Below are positions 1 to 10,533 of a DNA stretch of 64,000 nt, one piece after another (the stretch's first letter is position 1; every line of letters starts with the position of its first letter). The stretch spans positions 1-64,000 of the forward strand of contig NZ_UUIS01000027.1 of assembly GCF_900589395.1 (NCBI RefSeq), written 5' to 3'. The notes beneath the pieces were generated by a model that was not told the origin of the DNA, made no database searches, and saw only the letters and a program-made list of their open reading frames with translations. A program made the translations under genes and the position numbers. The DNA comes from Pseudomonas viridiflava (GTDB lineage Bacteria > Pseudomonadota > Gammaproteobacteria > Pseudomonadales > Pseudomonadaceae).

Positions 1-361
1 AACAGCAACAGCTTTTGCTCTGCTTTTCACGCGCGAGGGTGCAGGCGACGCAGAACGCGACTTGTGCAGGCCGAGTGGAGGCGTTGCGCAGGGGGGAAAG
101 GGCCAGGACGGCCCGTTAGCCGCTTGGGCCAGGGACGGCCCATAAGCGGCGACCCCCGGAGCGACGCCGCAGGGAGGGGACCCCGAAGGGGCCGGAACCA
201 GGAGCAAACGGTTTGCTTACTTTGCCAGGACAAAGTAAGCCGGCCCGGAGAGGGCCGGAACCCCTTCTAAAAGACCACCACAAATAGTCCAGACACCATC
301 GTCCCCCCTTCAAAAACAACAAACCCGCCATCAGGCGGGTTTGTTGTCTTTCAAACGCGAA
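1..361. other. Non-coding region with a strong hairpin
   Basis: No convincing gene is present; short open frames here overlap one another on both strands and lack ribosome-binding sites. The stretch is very GC-rich. It contains a perfect 10-bp hairpin, GCTTACTTTG (215-224) against CAAAGTAAGC (231-240), with a 6-base loop. Similar GC-rich segments ending in such hairpins recur between genes in Pseudomonas genomes as I recall them, so I regard this as intergenic repeat-like sequence rather than coding DNA. The ttgC terminator lies at its right end. Confidence 0.5.
316..347 (-). terminator. Intrinsic terminator after ttgC
   Basis: A 14-bp perfect stem (316-329 with 334-347) with the 4-base loop ATCA lies 15 bp beyond the ttgC stop codon. 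The A-rich flank at 312-316 becomes a short U-run on the minus strand. This is the expected 3' end of the ttgABC transcript. Confidence 0.8.
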
Positions 362-1822
362 TCAAAACAACTGCACGGAAGGCTTTTCCTTGGCAATCGG
401 CTGATTCTGCGCGCTGTTCTCGTACCAGCCACCGCCGAGCGACTTGTACAGATTGACCTCGCTGGTCAACTGCGCCAGGCGGTCGGTGATCAGCGTCTGC
501 TGGGCACTGAACAACGAGCGCTGCGCATCGAGGAAGGTCAGGTTGCTGTCGATCCCGATCCGGTAGCGCCGCTCGGCCAGACGGTAGTAATCCTGGTTGG
601 CCGTGACGAAATCACGCTGTGCCTGCAACTGCTCGTCGTAGGTCTTGCGCGCCGCCAGGCCATCGGACACTTCCTGGAAGGCCGTCTGAATCGCCTTCTC
701 ATAGTTGGCGACGCTGATTTCCTTCTGGATCTTCGAATAATCCAGGCTGGCACGCAGGCTGCCGGCATTGAAGATCGGCAGGTTGATGCTTGGCTGGAAC
801 AACCAGGTGCCCGAGCCGCCCTTGAACAGCCCCGACAGGTCCGGGCTGATGGTGCCGGCATTGGCGGTCAGGCTGATGCTGGGGAAAAACGCCGCACGGG
901 CCGCGCCGATATTGGCATTGGCCGCCTTCAGGTTGTACTCGGCCTGGAGAATGTCAGGTCGACGCTGCAACAGGTCGGACGGCATGCCGGCCGGCATTTC
1001 GCTGAACAGGTCTGCGCTCAGGGGCTGGGCCTGTGGCAGGTTGTCCGGCAGGCCGGTGCCCAGCAGCAGGGTCAGGTTGTTCTGATCCTGTGCCACCAGG
1101 CGCTGGTACTGGGCCAGGCGGGCCTTGGCGCTTTCCACCGAGGTGCGCGCCTGGCTCAGGTCCAGGGCCGAGGCCACGCCCACTTCGTTGCTGCGGCTGG
1201 TCAGGCGCAGGCTTTCGTTGTAGGTCTTGAGCGTATCCTCGGTCAGCTTGAGCAGCTCCTTGTCGGCCTGCAGGGTCAGGTAGGCATTGGCCACGCTGGC
1301 CACCAGGCTGATCTGCGTACTGCGCCGCGCCTCTTCGGTGGCGAAGTAGCTCTGCAAGGCTTGCTCGCTGAGGCTGCGCACCCGGCCGAACAGGTCCAGT
1401 TCATAAGCGCTTATGCCCAGGGTCGCCGAGTAGCTGCTGTTGATGTTGCTTTGCCCGGTGGTCGACATGTCGGCCGGCAGGCGTTGGCGACTGGCGTTAC
1501 CGTCGGCCGAGACCGCCGGGAACAGATCGGCCCGCTGGATGCGGTACTGGGCGCGGTAGGCATCGATGTTCAATGCCGCCACGCGCAGGTCGCGGTTGTT
1601 GACCAGGGCCGTCTGGATCAGTTGCTGCAAGGCCGGGTCACGGAAAAACTGCCGCCAGCCTTGCTCGGCCGCCGCCACGTTGGCCGCCTGGGCCGGCTCG
1701 TAGGCTGGTCCTTGCGGGTACTGGGCGGCCACTGGAGCGGCCGGTTGCTGGTACTCGGGTATCAGGGAGCAGCCGCCGAGGATGAACGCGGTGACTGCCA
1801 GGGAGATCAGGGACTTGCTCAT
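362..1822 (-). CDS. ttgC: TtgC, outer-membrane channel of the TtgABC efflux pump
   Basis: Outer-membrane factor of the TolC/OprM/NodT type (486 aa) that forms the exit duct of the tripartite RND pump. The N-terminus is a lipoprotein signal peptide with a lipobox ending GGC (Cys at about residue 18), so the mature protein should be acylated. Two repeated OEP domains follow, with the usual motifs such as [13 protein letters not shown] and [13 protein letters not shown] chose the ATG at 1822 because the longer frame to 2062 only adds sequence overlapping ttgB and would bury the signal peptide. The start overlaps the ttgB stop by 4 bp, indicating translational coupling. The length is normal for the family. 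The name rests on the ttgR-ttgA-ttgB-ttgC arrangement; in other Pseudomonas the orthologue is called oprM or arpC. Confidence 0.93.
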   Translation of the reverse strand: MSKSLISLAVTAFILGGCSLIPEYQQPAAPVAAQYPQGPAYEPAQAANVAAAEQGWRQFFRDPALQQLIQTALVNNRDLRVAALNIDAYRAQYRIQRADLFPAVSADGNASRQRLPADMSTTGQSNINSSYSATLGISAYELDLFGRVRSLSEQALQSYFATEEARRSTQISLVASVANAYLTLQADKELLKLTEDTLKTYNESLRLTSRSNEVGVASALDLSQARTSVESAKARLAQYQRLVAQDQNNLTLLLGTGLPDNLPQAQPLSADLFSEMPAGMPSDLLQRRPDILQAEYNLKAANANIGAARAAFFPSISLTANAGTISPDLSGLFKGGSGTWLFQPSINLPIFNAGSLRASLDYSKIQKEISVANYEKAIQTAFQEVSDGLAARKTYDEQLQAQRDFVTANQDYYRLAERRYRIGIDSNLTFLDAQRSLFSAQQTLITDRLAQLTSEVNLYKSLGGGWYENSAQNQPIAKEKPSVQLF

Positions 1823-4800
1823 TGGCCAGCCTCGTGGTGTGGAGTGTTTTTCTGTTTGCTCTTGAACAGCCCGGAGATCGAGACGAAGAACAGCGGCACC
1901 CAGAAGATCGCCAGGACGACGGCGGTAATCATACCGCCAATCACGCCAGTACCGATCGAGTGCTGGCTGCCGGAGCCGGCACCGGTGGAAATCACCAGCG
2001 GCACGACACCCAGGATGAACGCCATGGAGGTCATGATGATCGGACGCAGACGCATCCGGCATGCTTCGACCGTGGCTTCCACCAGGCCCTTGCCCTGTTC
2101 GTGCAGCTCTTTGGCGAACTCGACGATCAGAATGGCGTTCTTCGCCGCCAGCCCCACCGTCACCAACAGGCCAACCTGGAAGAACACGTCGTTGGACAGG
2201 CCACGCAGGCTGGTCGCCATCAGCGCACCGATGACCCCCAGCGGTACGACCAGCATGACCGCGATCGGGATCGACCAGCTTTCATACAGGGCTGCCAGGC
2301 AGAGGAACACCACCAGCAGCGACAGCGCATACAGGGCCGGTGCTTGCGAACCCGACAGGCGCTCTTCGTACGACAGGCCGGTCCAGGAGATGCCGATGCC
2401 GGCCGGCAGGTCCTTGGCCATGCGCTCGATCTCGGCCATGGCCTGACCGGTGCTGTAGCCCGGTGCCGGTGTACCCAGCACTTCCATGGCCGGTACGCCG
2501 TTGTAGCGCGTCAGCTTCGGTGCACCGTAGACCCACTCGCCACTGGCGAAGGCCGACAGAGGCACCATTTCGCCTGAGCTGTTGCGTACATACCACTTCT
2601 TCAGGTCTTCAGGGCTCATGCGCGAACCGGCGTCGCCCTGCAGGTAGACCTTCTTGACCCGACCGCGGTCGATGAAGTCGTTCACGTAGCTGCCGCCCAA
2701 GGCAATCGACAGGGTGTCGTTGACATCCGACAGGGTCACACCCAGGGCGCTGGCGTGTTCGTCGTCGATGATCAACTGGTATTGCGGCTCATCGTTGAGG
2801 CCGTTGGGACGCACGCCGGCCAGGATCTTGCTCTGGGCAGCGGCGCCCAGCAGCTGGTTACGGGCGGCCAGAAGCTTCTCATGGCCGACACCGCCCTGGT
2901 CCTGCAGGTACACGTCAAAGCCGGTGGCGTTACCCAGTTCCAGCACCGAAGGCGGCACCACGGCAAACACCATTGCATCGCGCAGGCTGAAGAAGTAGCC
3001 CTGGGCACGCTTGGCCAGCTCGAACACGCTGTTCTCGGCGTTACGCTCATCCCATGGCTTGAGCAGGACGAAGGCAATCGCCGAGCTCTGGCCGCGGCCG
3101 GCAAAGTTGAAGCCGTTGACCGTGAACACCGATTTAACAGCCCCCGATTCCTTGGTCAGCAGGTGTTCACGCATGGTGTCGAGCACCTGCTGGGTGCGTT
3201 CGGAGGTGGAGCCTGCCGGGGTCTGGACCTGCACGAACATCACGCCCTGGTCTTCCTCGGGCAGGAAGGCGGCCGGAATGCGGTTGAACATCCACACCAT
3301 GCCCACGCAGATCAGCACGTAGGCAATGTAGGCGGGCCACTTGTGCTTGAGCATGCCGTTCACGCCGCGCTCGTAACCGTGTACGCCACGGTCGAAGGTG
3401 CGGTTGAACCAGCCGAAGAAGCCGCGTTTTTCCAGATCGTGGGAGTGGTCGATCGGCTTGAGCATGGTGGCGCACAAGGCCGGGGTGAAGATCAGCGCCA
3501 CGACCACCGACAAGGCCATGGCCGAGACAATGGTGATGGAGAACTGCTTGTAGATGACGCCTGTCGAGCCGCCGAAGAAGGCCATGGGCAGCAAGACCGC
3601 CGACAGCACTAGGGCGATACCGACCAGCGCACCCTGGATCTGGGTCATCGAACGAATGGTCGCATCACGGGGTGACAGCTTGTCTTCGATCATGACCCGT
3701 TCGACGTTCTCCACCACGACGATGGCATCGTCCACCAGCAAGCCGATGGCCAACACCATGCCGAACATGGTCAGTGTGTTGATGGTAAAGCCGAAGGCCG
3801 CCAGGATACCGAACGTACCGAGCAGGACCACCGGCACCGTCAGGGTGGTGATGACCGTGGCGCGGAAGTTCTGCAGGAACAGGTACATGACCAGGAACAC
3901 CAGCACCACCGCTTCGATCAGGGTGTGGACCACCCCGGAAATCGATTCGCTGACCACCGGCGTCGTGTCATACGGGAAAGCGACCTGCATGCCGGGCGGG
4001 AAGAACGGTTCAAGCGAGGCGATGGTCGCCCGGATGGCCTTGGCGGTGTCCAGTGCGTTGGCGCCGGGTGCCAACTTGATCGCCAGGCCCGAGGCCGGCT
4101 TGCCGTTGAACTGGGAGTCGACGCTGTAGTTCTGGGCGCCCAGACCGACCGTGGCGACGTCCTTGATCCGCACTTGCGAGCCGTCGGTGTTGACCTTGAG
4201 CAGAATGTTCTCGAACTGCTCGGCAGTCTGCAGACGGGTCTTGCCGATGATCGTGGCGTTGAGCTGCTGGCCGCTGATCGACGGCAGGCCGCCGAGCTGA
4301 CCGGTGGCCACCTGGACGTTCTGCGCGCTGATGGCGGTTCTTACGTCGCCCGGGGTCAGCTGGAAGTTGTTCAGCTTGGCCGGGTCGAGCCAGATACGCA
4401 TGGCGTACTGGGCGCCGAAGACCTGGAAGTCACCCACGCCCGAGGTTCGCGAGATCGGGTCCTGCATGTTGGACACGATGTAGTTGGCAAGGTCTTCCTT
4501 GGTCAGGCTGCCGTCCTCGGACACCAGCGCGATCACCATCAGGAAGTTCTTCACCGCCTTGGTCACGCGGATACCCTGCTGCTGCACTTCTTGCGGCAGC
4601 AGCGGGGTGGCCAGGTTCAGCTTGTTCTGCACCTGGACCTGCGCGGTGTCAGGGTTGGTGCCCTGCTCGAAGGTCACGGTGATGGTCATGCTGCCGTCGG
4701 AGTTGCTCTCCGAACCGACATAGCGCAAGCGGTCGATACCGTTGAGCTGTTGCTCGATGACCTGCACCACGGTGTCCTGCACGGTCTGCGCCGAAGCGCC

Positions 4801-4950
4801 CGGGTAGCTGACCTGAATGTCGATGGCCGGTGGCGCGATGCTGGGGTACTGGTTGATCGGCAGCTTGAGGATCGATAAACCGCCGACCAGCATGATCACC
4901 AGGGCGATTACCCAGGCGAAGATGGGACGGTCAATAAAGAATTTCGACAT
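1819..4950 (-). CDS. ttgB: TtgB, RND drug/proton antiporter of TtgABC
   Basis: Inner-membrane RND permease (1043 aa) of the HAE1 family, related to AcrB and MexB. It exports antibiotics and aromatic solvents using the proton gradient. It begins with the typical [17 protein letters not shown]-terminus. Two large periplasmic loops separate two six-helix blocks, and the pair of aspartates of the proton relay is visible in [13 protein letters not shown] (about residues 400-410). The C-terminal half has the matching helix with lysine in [14 protein letters not shown]. Length is as expected. It lies 3 bp downstream of ttgA and overlaps ttgC by 4 bp, so the three genes form one operon. TtgR, encoded divergently, is the expected repressor. 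Confidence 0.95.
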   Translation of the reverse strand: MSKFFIDRPIFAWVIALVIMLVGGLSILKLPINQYPSIAPPAIDIQVSYPGASAQTVQDTVVQVIEQQLNGIDRLRYVGSESNSDGSMTITVTFEQGTNPDTAQVQVQNKLNLATPLLPQEVQQQGIRVTKAVKNFLMVIALVSEDGSLTKEDLANYIVSNMQDPISRTSGVGDFQVFGAQYAMRIWLDPAKLNNFQLTPGDVRTAISAQNVQVATGQLGGLPSISGQQLNATIIGKTRLQTAEQFENILLKVNTDGSQVRIKDVATVGLGAQNYSVDSQFNGKPASGLAIKLAPGANALDTAKAIRATIASLEPFFPPGMQVAFPYDTTPVVSESISGVVHTLIEAVVLVFLVMYLFLQNFRATVITTLTVPVVLLGTFGILAAFGFTINTLTMFGMVLAIGLLVDDAIVVVENVERVMIEDKLSPRDATIRSMTQIQGALVGIALVLSAVLLPMAFFGGSTGVIYKQFSITIVSAMALSVVVALIFTPALCATMLKPIDHSHDLEKRGFFGWFNRTFDRGVHGYERGVNGMLKHKWPAYIAYVLICVGMVWMFNRIPAAFLPEEDQGVMFVQVQTPAGSTSERTQQVLDTMREHLLTKESGAVKSVFTVNGFNFAGRGQSSAIAFVLLKPWDERNAENSVFELAKRAQGYFFSLRDAMVFAVVPPSVLELGNATGFDVYLQDQGGVGHEKLLAARNQLLGAAAQSKILAGVRPNGLNDEPQYQLIIDDEHASALGVTLSDVNDTLSIALGGSYVNDFIDRGRVKKVYLQGDAGSRMSPEDLKKWYVRNSSGEMVPLSAFASGEWVYGAPKLTRYNGVPAMEVLGTPAPGYSTGQAMAEIERMAKDLPAGIGISWTGLSYEERLSGSQAPALYALSLLVVFLCLAALYESWSIPIAVMLVVPLGVIGALMATSLRGLSNDVFFQVGLLVTVGLAAKNAILIVEFAKELHEQGKGLVEATVEACRMRLRPIIMTSMAFILGVVPLVISTGAGSGSQHSIGTGVIGGMITAVVLAIFWVPLFFVSISGLFKSKQKNTPHHEAGQ

Positions 4951-4953
4951 GAA

Positions 4954-6114
4954 TTACTCCCCTTTGCTGCCGGCGGCTTTATCGGTGGCCGCAGCAGGTG
5001 CCGGGTTGGCGCCTTTCACGTTGGTGGCTTCGCTGGCTTTCACTTCAGCACCTGGTTTTACGTACTGCAGGCCTTCGGTGATGATGCGGTCACCCTCGTT
5101 CAGGCCTTTCTCGACCAGCCATTTGTCGCCGACGGTGCGGTTGGCCACCAGAGTGCGCTGCTCGACCTTGTTGTCAGCCGTGACGACCAGAGCGGTCGGC
5201 GTGCCTTTCTGGTCGCGCGTGATGCCTTGCTGCGGCGCCAGGATAGCCTTGGCATTCATGCCGGCCTGTAGCTGCGCATGCACAAACATGCCCGGCAGCA
5301 GGCGGTGCTCGGGGTTGGGGAACACGGCGCGCAGGGTCACCGAGCCGGTGGTCTGGTCGACCGACACTTCCGAGAACTCCAGGGTGCCTTCCTGCGGGTA
5401 GGCGCTGTTGTCTTCCAGGGTCAGCTGGACCTTGGCGGAGTTGTCGCCGGTTTTCTGCAGTTTGCCGCTTTCAAGGTCGGCACGCAGCTTGAGCATCTCG
5501 GCCGAGGACTGCACCACGTCGACGTAGATCGGATCGAGCTGCTGGATGGTGGCCAGGGCGTTGGTCTGGCCGCTGGTGACCAGAGCGCCTTCGGTGACGA
5601 CCGAGCGGCCGATACGGCCGGAAATCGGCGCCAGCACCTTGGTGTAGCGCAGGTTGATCTGGGCGGTCTGCAGGGTGGCCTGGGCTTCCAGGCTGGTGGC
5701 CAGGGCCTGGTCGTATTCCTGACGGCTCACGGCTTGTTCGCTGACCAGCTGCTTGTAGCGGTCAGCCAGGGACTTGGCCGACTGCAACGTGGCCTTGGCA
5801 CTGTTGGCGGTGGCTTCGTAAAGCGCAGGGTCGATCTGGTAGAGCTGCTGACCGGCCTTGACGTCGGCACCTTCGGTGTACAGACGCTTGAGAATAATGC
5901 CATCGACCTGCGGCCTGACTTCGGCCACCCGATAGGCCGTGGTGCGGCCCGGCAGCTCGGTGGTCAGGGTGTAGGGCTGGGCTTTGAGGGTCACCACGCC
6001 GACCTGAGGAGTTTGAGCGGGCGGGGCCGCTTCTTCCTTCTTGCTACAACCGCTGAGCAGTGTTGCCAGGGCGACGGCAGTGACCAGAACGGGAACAGCT
6101 GGCTTGAATTGCAT
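4954..6114 (-). CDS. ttgA: TtgA, periplasmic adaptor of the TtgABC pump
   Basis: Membrane fusion protein (386 aa) of the AcrA/MexA family that links the RND permease to the outer-membrane channel. A lipoprotein signal peptide ends in LLSGC at about residue 23. After it come the lipoyl/barrel-sandwich half, the alpha-helical hairpin (roughly residues 95-170), the second lipoyl strand containing ISGRIGRS, and the beta-barrel and membrane-proximal domains. The ATG at 6114 has a GAGGATC ribosome-binding site just upstream. It is the first gene of the operon; the 241-bp gap to ttgR carries the promoters and operator. Confidence 0.94.
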   Translation of the reverse strand: MQFKPAVPVLVTAVALATLLSGCSKKEEAAPPAQTPQVGVVTLKAQPYTLTTELPGRTTAYRVAEVRPQVDGIILKRLYTEGADVKAGQQLYQIDPALYEATANSAKATLQSAKSLADRYKQLVSEQAVSRQEYDQALATSLEAQATLQTAQINLRYTKVLAPISGRIGRSVVTEGALVTSGQTNALATIQQLDPIYVDVVQSSAEMLKLRADLESGKLQKTGDNSAKVQLTLEDNSAYPQEGTLEFSEVSVDQTTGSVTLRAVFPNPEHRLLPGMFVHAQLQAGMNAKAILAPQQGITRDQKGTPTALVVTADNKVEQRTLVANRTVGDKWLVEKGLNEGDRIITEGLQYVKPGAEVKASEATNVKGANPAPAAATDKAAGSKGE

Positions 6115-6200
6115 GAAGATCCTCGGAGGGTCAGAAGCCTTGATTGCTCAAGAATGTGGAGATGTAAAAAAGCGTTGCCGCTAGATAAGTAGCATGCTAA

Positions 6201-6236
6201 TGAATATACTTACATTCATGGCTGTTTGTAAACAGT
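6201..6236. promoter_or_regulatory. Putative TtgR operator and divergent ttgA/ttgR promoters
   Basis: The block containing GAATATACTTACATTCATGG followed by CTGTTTGTAAACAG strongly resembles the TtgR operator I remember from P. putida, which has the imperfect palindrome TTACAAACAACCATGAATGTAA. The half-sites TTACATTCATGG and TGTTTGTAAA are visible. It sits between ttgA and ttgR, where binding would block both promoters. Binding of drugs to TtgR would release it. The match is from memory, not alignment. Confidence 0.75.
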
Positions 6237-6355
6237 CGATTATGAGACTTTAAGCCGCAGCCAGCGGGTCGGGACACGGCAAACAACGCCCGCCCGATCG
6301 TGCCTTCAGCGTCTGTACACACAGGCTGGAGCATTTTTATTGAGGTTTTACTGCC

Positions 6356-6994
6356 ATGGTTCGTCGCACCAAAGAGGAAGCACAAGCCACCCGTAGCCAG
6401 ATTCTGGAAGCTGCCGAACAGGCGTTCTATGAGCGCGGCGTCGCGCGGACAACGCTCGCCGACATCGCGACGCTCGCCGGGGTGACCCGGGGGGCCATTT
6501 ATTGGCACTTCACCAACAAGGCCGAACTGGTACAGGCCATGCTCGACAGCTTGCACGAACCCCTCGAAGAAATGTCTCTGGCCAGCCAGAGCGAGGCCGA
6601 GCATGACCCCTTGGGATGCATCAAAAAGCTGCTGATTCATTTGTTTCATCAAGTTTCCAGTGATCCGAAAACCCGGCGCATCAATGAGATTCTTTTCCAC
6701 AAATGCGAGTTCACCGATGAAATGTGCGATTTCCGTCGGCAACGCCGGGCCAACGCACTCTTTTGTAACGAACGAATCGGCCTTGCATTAAGCAACGCTG
6801 TGCGCAGGGGACAACTGCCGGCCACACTGGACATCTTTCGCGCCTCGATCTGCATGCATGCCTATATAGATGGTGTTCTGGGACAGTGGCTGCTGGTCCC
6901 CGACAGCTTTTGCCTGCACGAGCAGGCCGAGCCACTGGTCGACACCTGCCTGGATATGCTCAGGTTCAGCCCGGCCCTGCGCATCGCCTCCTGA
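6356..6994 (+). CDS. ttgR: TtgR, TetR-family repressor of ttgABC
   Basis: TetR-family repressor of 212 aa. The N-terminal helix-turn-helix domain covers about residues 10-57 and contains the recognition stretch [16 protein letters not shown], essentially that of TtgR, AcrR and MexR-like regulators. The rest is the helical ligand-binding and dimerisation domain, including [15 protein letters not shown]. It is divergent from the efflux operon it is expected to repress, and the operator lies in the shared intergenic region. The start ATG follows a weak GAGG site. A GC-rich inverted repeat at 7000-7024 just after the stop may end the transcript, although no clear U-run follows. Confidence 0.93.
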   Translation: MVRRTKEEAQATRSQILEAAEQAFYERGVARTTLADIATLAGVTRGAIYWHFTNKAELVQAMLDSLHEPLEEMSLASQSEAEHDPLGCIKKLLIHLFHQVSSDPKTRRINEILFHKCEFTDEMCDFRRQRRANALFCNERIGLALSNAVRRGQLPATLDIFRASICMHAYIDGVLGQWLLVPDSFCLHEQAEPLVDTCLDMLRFSPALRIAS

Positions 6995-7212
6995 CAGGTG
7001 ACCGGGCGGTTTGATTGCCCGGTCGGAAATCATACGCCGACCAGGTGTACATATCGCTATCAGCGGTAGGAAATTGCCCCGTCTGTCAGACCGAAAGTCG
7101 GATATTTCCAGATGTGTGTAGCTGATTTCCCAAACTTCCCAGGCCGTATTGCTCATTGCCACATCTGTCTTCACTCTTCGGCCCTTGATCGTGCCGCTTG
7201 GGAGGGGCAGAC

Positions 7213-8367
7213 ATGTTGCAAACAGCATCGGAACCTGGGTGTTCACTGGCAGACCTGGCGCGTCAGGCACAAGCGCTGAGCATCGATAATGCGCGATGCC
7301 TGGCCGTCGTGCGGTTGGGGCTGATCACCACGCTGTATTTCAGGAATGGCCACGCCCAGACGGTGCGCGAACGTCTTGACGGGTGTTTCCAGCGTTTCTA
7401 CCAGGCCTTCAGGGCTGAGCTCAAATGCCAGTTTTTCCAGCATCGACGCACGCTTTCGGCGTCGGGGTTTGCCACCTGCCGGCGCCAGGCCGTCAAGCGA
7501 CCCGCAGAGCAGCCGCTGTTGTGGTCACTGTCGAGCTGCGGTGCCGAGCAGGCAGCGGTCTACAGCCTGTTTGTCATGGCCGCCTCCCGGACCCAGGGAG
7601 AGAACGACCTGTCCTGTCTGAAGATGGTCTTGCCCTGGTCATACCTGACCGAGCCCGACGGACTGCGCAACTACGAAGCGTGGATTCGCTACCTGTGCAG
7701 CGCCGTACAGGCCGAGCATGGTTTTGGCGGGCTGGCCTGCGTACTGCCCACCGAAGGGCATCGTTACCTGCCGCTGGAATACCAGCTGGCCTGTCGCTAC
7801 AGCGGGCTGATGGTCGACCCGGTCCCGCACATCGACAGCTTGCGCTTGCTGCGGCACATCAAGGGCGTGAGCTGGTACACGGTGCTGGGGCATTCGTTCG
7901 TCAAACGCCTGGGCGGCAATGATGCCTTGCGGGCGCGCTCCAGTAGCTGGAGCGATGTGCAGTTCCAGGCCTATGACGGCGGGTTGTTGATTCGTGCAGG
8001 CCTTGTACCTGACCTGGGCGATGTAAAGGCGCCCCTGCCCAGGGCCTATGTACGGGTCAACAGGCTCATCAGCCCGGTGCGTTTGCAAGACACCGGTTGC
8101 CTGCATCCCTATTTGCCGAGCGACAAGGGCTTTACCCGGGAAAGCACGGCCCGCTGGTACGCGCGCTTCGATGACGAGCCTGTGCAACCGGTCAATGCCG
8201 GGCAGGCCTGCCCGCAGGGTGGCTACTGGTTCAGCAATGCCCGCGCCGGCTCGCGACGCCTTTTTTGCGAGGGCGAGCTGATGCCCGGTTTTGCAGGCGT
8301 CAAGGCCGAGCGAACGCAGTGGTTTCTGGACCCGCAGCAAGACGCGCCGCAGGATACACCTGGCTAG
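7213..8367 (+). CDS. DUF3396-like protein, possible type VI immunity protein
   Basis: A soluble protein of 384 aa without signal peptide or membrane segments. The pattern of an N-terminal VVRLGLITTLYFRNGH, a central GGLACVLPTEGHRYLPLEYQ and a C-terminal RWYARF resembles proteins I recall as DUF3396, a family also labelled type VI secretion immunity (TsiV-like). The ATG at 7213 is preferred over an upstream TTG because GGAGGGG lies seven or so bases before it. No effector, VgrG or PAAR gene is next to it: the neighbours are ttgR and a drug exporter. If the family call is right it would be an orphan immunity gene. Its stop overlaps the stop of the convergent exporter by 4 bp. Confidence 0.6.
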   Translation: MLQTASEPGCSLADLARQAQALSIDNARCLAVVRLGLITTLYFRNGHAQTVRERLDGCFQRFYQAFRAELKCQFFQHRRTLSASGFATCRRQAVKRPAEQPLLWSLSSCGAEQAAVYSLFVMAASRTQGENDLSCLKMVLPWSYLTEPDGLRNYEAWIRYLCSAVQAEHGFGGLACVLPTEGHRYLPLEYQLACRYSGLMVDPVPHIDSLRLLRHIKGVSWYTVLGHSFVKRLGGNDALRARSSSWSDVQFQAYDGGLLIRAGLVPDLGDVKAPLPRAYVRVNRLISPVRLQDTGCLHPYLPSDKGFTRESTARWYARFDDEPVQPVNAGQACPQGGYWFSNARAGSRRLFCEGELMPGFAGVKAERTQWFLDPQQDAPQDTPG

Positions 8368-9857
8368 CGCCCGCGCAACACGGTATTGGGCATGGCCACG
8401 GCAACCCCCAGGCCCAGCAGGGCAATGCCGGCGCTGACCAGCAGCAGGTGGCGAAACGTCTGCGCCAGTTCTGTGCGCAGGGCTTCGAGCGCCGGCCCTC
8501 GGGTCGCCTCAAGGCTGGCGAGCAGGGCATTGCCTGAATGGCCTTCGCCACCCAGGGCGCCTGCGCCCAGTACGCCCAGCCCTGTACCTTGCAACATGGC
8601 CAGCAGCAACGCCGACATCAGCGCCACGCCCATGGCCCCGCCCAGCGAGCGAAACAGGTTACTGGTACTGGTCGCCACGCCCATGTCACGTGCCTGCACC
8701 GCGTTCTGGCCGCCTACCAGCGCGGTGGGAAACAGCATCCCGGTGCCGATGCCGGTCAACACCATGAACGCCCCGGTCAACCACACTTGCTGTGGCGTGG
8801 TGAAGGCCAGGCCCGTAATGGCCAGGGGCAACAGCAGCGTGCCGCCCAGGATCAGGGGTTTGTAGCGCCCGGTCAGCGACGCGCGCCGACCGGCACAATA
8901 GGCGCCCAAGGGCATGCCCATCGCCAGCGGCAGCAAATGCAAGGCGGCGCTGTCGGCACCGGCACCGGTCAGTGTCTGGTAACGCAAGGGCATGAGCACC
9001 GTCAGCGAAATGGACTGGAAGCTGGCGAAAAACACTGTCAGCCAGCACAGCACCGCACTGCGGCTGGCGAACAGGTGCATCGGCAATACCGGCTCGGCGG
9101 CGCGGCGTTCATAGGCAATGAAGCCGACCAGTGCCAGCACGGCCACACCCAGCAGCCCTTGCACGTGCCGGTCGGCCAGACCATGCCCCTGGCCGATTTC
9201 CGTAATCCCCAGCAACAAGGCGCCAAGGCCCAGGATCATCAACATCGTGCCCAGGTAATCGATCACCGGTTTGCGCTGCGGGACCGGCAGACCCTTGAGG
9301 GTGCGATGGGCGACCACCAGCGCGACGATGCCCAGCGGCAGATTGATCAGAAACACCCAGCGCCATGACCCGTATTCGGTCATCACGCCGCCCAGTACGG
9401 GGCCGGCGACGCTGGCCACGGCATACATACTGCTGAAATATCCCTGATAACGGCCGCGCTCGCGCGGCGGGATAATGTCGCCGACGATCGCCTGGCTCAC
9501 CGACACCATGCCGCCAGCGCCAATGCCCTGCAGCACCCGCGCCAGCACCAGTTGCTCCATGCTCTGAGCCATGGCGCACAACAGCGAGGCCGCCGTGAAC
9601 AGCGACAGACCGACCAGCATCAGTCGCCGGCGACCATACAGGTCGCCCAGCTTGCCGTAGATCGGCACGGCCACGGTCATGGCAACCATATAGCCGGAAA
9701 TCACCCAGGCCAGCAGGTCGACCTCTTTCAATTGCGCAGAAATGGCCGGCAACGACACCGCGACAATGGTCTGGTCCAGAGCACTGAGAAAGGTCGCCAT
9801 CATCAAGGCGAACAGAATACTGACGATGGCAGGCGAGGTCGGATCAGGGCGGGTCAC
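8364..9857 (-). CDS. DHA2-family (EmrB/QacA type) multidrug MFS exporter
   Basis: A 497-aa major-facilitator protein with about 14 hydrophobic segments. Characteristic motifs are visible: LDQTIVAVSLPAI in helix 1, GKLGDLYGRRRLML (motif A) between helices 2 and 3, and GPVLGGVM (motif C, antiporter signature) in helix 5. It should export drugs or toxic metabolites in exchange for protons. The start is a GTG at 9857 in the available frame; an internal ATG further on would cut into helix 1. No emrA-like adaptor is adjacent, so it probably acts alone in the inner membrane. A short inverted repeat, TTAGC-TT-GCTAA at 9921-9932, lies upstream and could be an operator. Confidence 0.88.
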   Translation of the reverse strand: MTRPDPTSPAIVSILFALMMATFLSALDQTIVAVSLPAISAQLKEVDLLAWVISGYMVAMTVAVPIYGKLGDLYGRRRLMLVGLSLFTAASLLCAMAQSMEQLVLARVLQGIGAGGMVSVSQAIVGDIIPPRERGRYQGYFSSMYAVASVAGPVLGGVMTEYGSWRWVFLINLPLGIVALVVAHRTLKGLPVPQRKPVIDYLGTMLMILGLGALLLGITEIGQGHGLADRHVQGLLGVAVLALVGFIAYERRAAEPVLPMHLFASRSAVLCWLTVFFASFQSISLTVLMPLRYQTLTGAGADSAALHLLPLAMGMPLGAYCAGRRASLTGRYKPLILGGTLLLPLAITGLAFTTPQQVWLTGAFMVLTGIGTGMLFPTALVGGQNAVQARDMGVATSTSNLFRSLGGAMGVALMSALLLAMLQGTGLGVLGAGALGGEGHSGNALLASLEATRGPALEALRTELAQTFRHLLLVSAGIALLGLGVAVAMPNTVLRGR

Positions 9858-9920
9858 GGCAAAACCTGAAGGTTGAAAACCCGCTTCAAGCGGGCAAATG
9901 ATGCCGGCCAGTCTAATCCG

Positions 9921-9932
9921 TTAGCTTGCTAA
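9921..9932. promoter_or_regulatory. Small inverted repeat upstream of the DHA2 exporter
   Basis: TTAGCTTGCTAA is a 5+5 inverted repeat about 64 bp upstream of the exporter start and just beyond the end of the small gene at 9952. The position suits a repressor site for the exporter, but no regulator gene is adjacent. The functional assignment is a guess. Confidence 0.3.
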
Positions 9933-9951
9933 TCGATAGCCTCGTGCAGTG

Positions 9952-10122
9952 TCATCGCAACGCCGCGAGGGAGGCATTGGTGGGTGAGCAATGGCCAAAG
10001 GCGCAAGCCACGGCAGCAGGGGCCTGGCGGATCTGCTCGATACGGTAGGCGCCGGCGGCATACAGGGCAAAGACGCTGACCAGGCCCAGTGCAGCCAGGC
10101 ATTTTCTTGTTGTGACTCTCAT
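9952..10122 (-). CDS. Small secreted or membrane protein, 56 aa
   Basis: A 56-residue reading frame starting MRVTTRKCLAALGL, with a basic N-terminus and one hydrophobic segment (about residues 9-25) like a signal peptide or single membrane helix, then a short polar tail with two cysteines (ACAFGHCSP). An AAGGGG ribosome-binding site lies 7 bases before the ATG. It is read in a different frame from the longer 66-aa frame at the same place, which looks arginine- and proline-rich and artefactual. Function unknown. It is upstream of and co-directional with the exporter, but a 94-bp gap separates them. Confidence 0.6.
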   Translation of the reverse strand: MRVTTRKCLAALGLVSVFALYAAGAYRIEQIRQAPAAVACAFGHCSPTNASLAALR

Positions 10123-10284
10123 GACGCACCCCTTGGATTGACCGGTGGAGTATTTGAAGAGTTACTTCAAGTGTAGGACAGCGTCACGCATTGCAAGAAA
10201 AATCGGGCCAGATGCCAGCACCCATCCCATGGCTCGGGAAGGTTAGAATCACCGGTCTTTTTTCATCACAGGAGCCACCTTAAT

Positions 10285-10527
10285 ATGGCGCGCAAGGTAT
10301 TTGAGCATTTCGAGGCCGTGTCGGCCGCGATCCCGACGCAGGGGGTCTACCAGGCGGCCATTGCCGTCAAGGCGTTGTCAGGCGGCGGGGCGCCGCGTTT
10401 TCATGCCGTGCTCGAAGGCCAGACCTTCAAGACCGCTGATGAGGCCGACCAGGCCGCCGCCGAGGCGCTGGAGCGCCTGGTCGACGTCGACAGCGAGGCG
10501 GCGCTGGTCTGGCGCCCGGCTTCGTAA
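10285..10527 (+). CDS. Small hypothetical protein, 80 aa
   Basis: An 80-residue acidic, alanine-rich cytoplasmic protein beginning MARKVFEHFEAVSAAIPTQG. The ATG follows CAGGAG with good spacing. No signal peptide or membrane segment. The composition is that of a real gene with strong third-position GC preference. I do not recognise a functional family; similar short proteins occur across Pseudomonas. It is convergent with the flavin reductase gene, only 6 bp separating the two stops. Confidence 0.7.
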   Translation: MARKVFEHFEAVSAAIPTQGVYQAAIAVKALSGGGAPRFHAVLEGQTFKTADEADQAAAEALERLVDVDSEAALVWRPAS

Positions 10528-10533
10528 AGCGGC

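Noticed and set aside
341..2446. Long plus-strand open frame (701 codons) and similar ones opposite ttgB and ttgA
   Set aside because: Antisense shadows caused by high GC; the minus-strand genes have signal peptides, ribosome-binding sites and recognisable families.
9929..10129. A 66-codon minus-strand frame rich in Arg, Pro and Cys
   Set aside because: The overlapping 56-codon frame has a ribosome-binding site and signal-peptide-like N-terminus.
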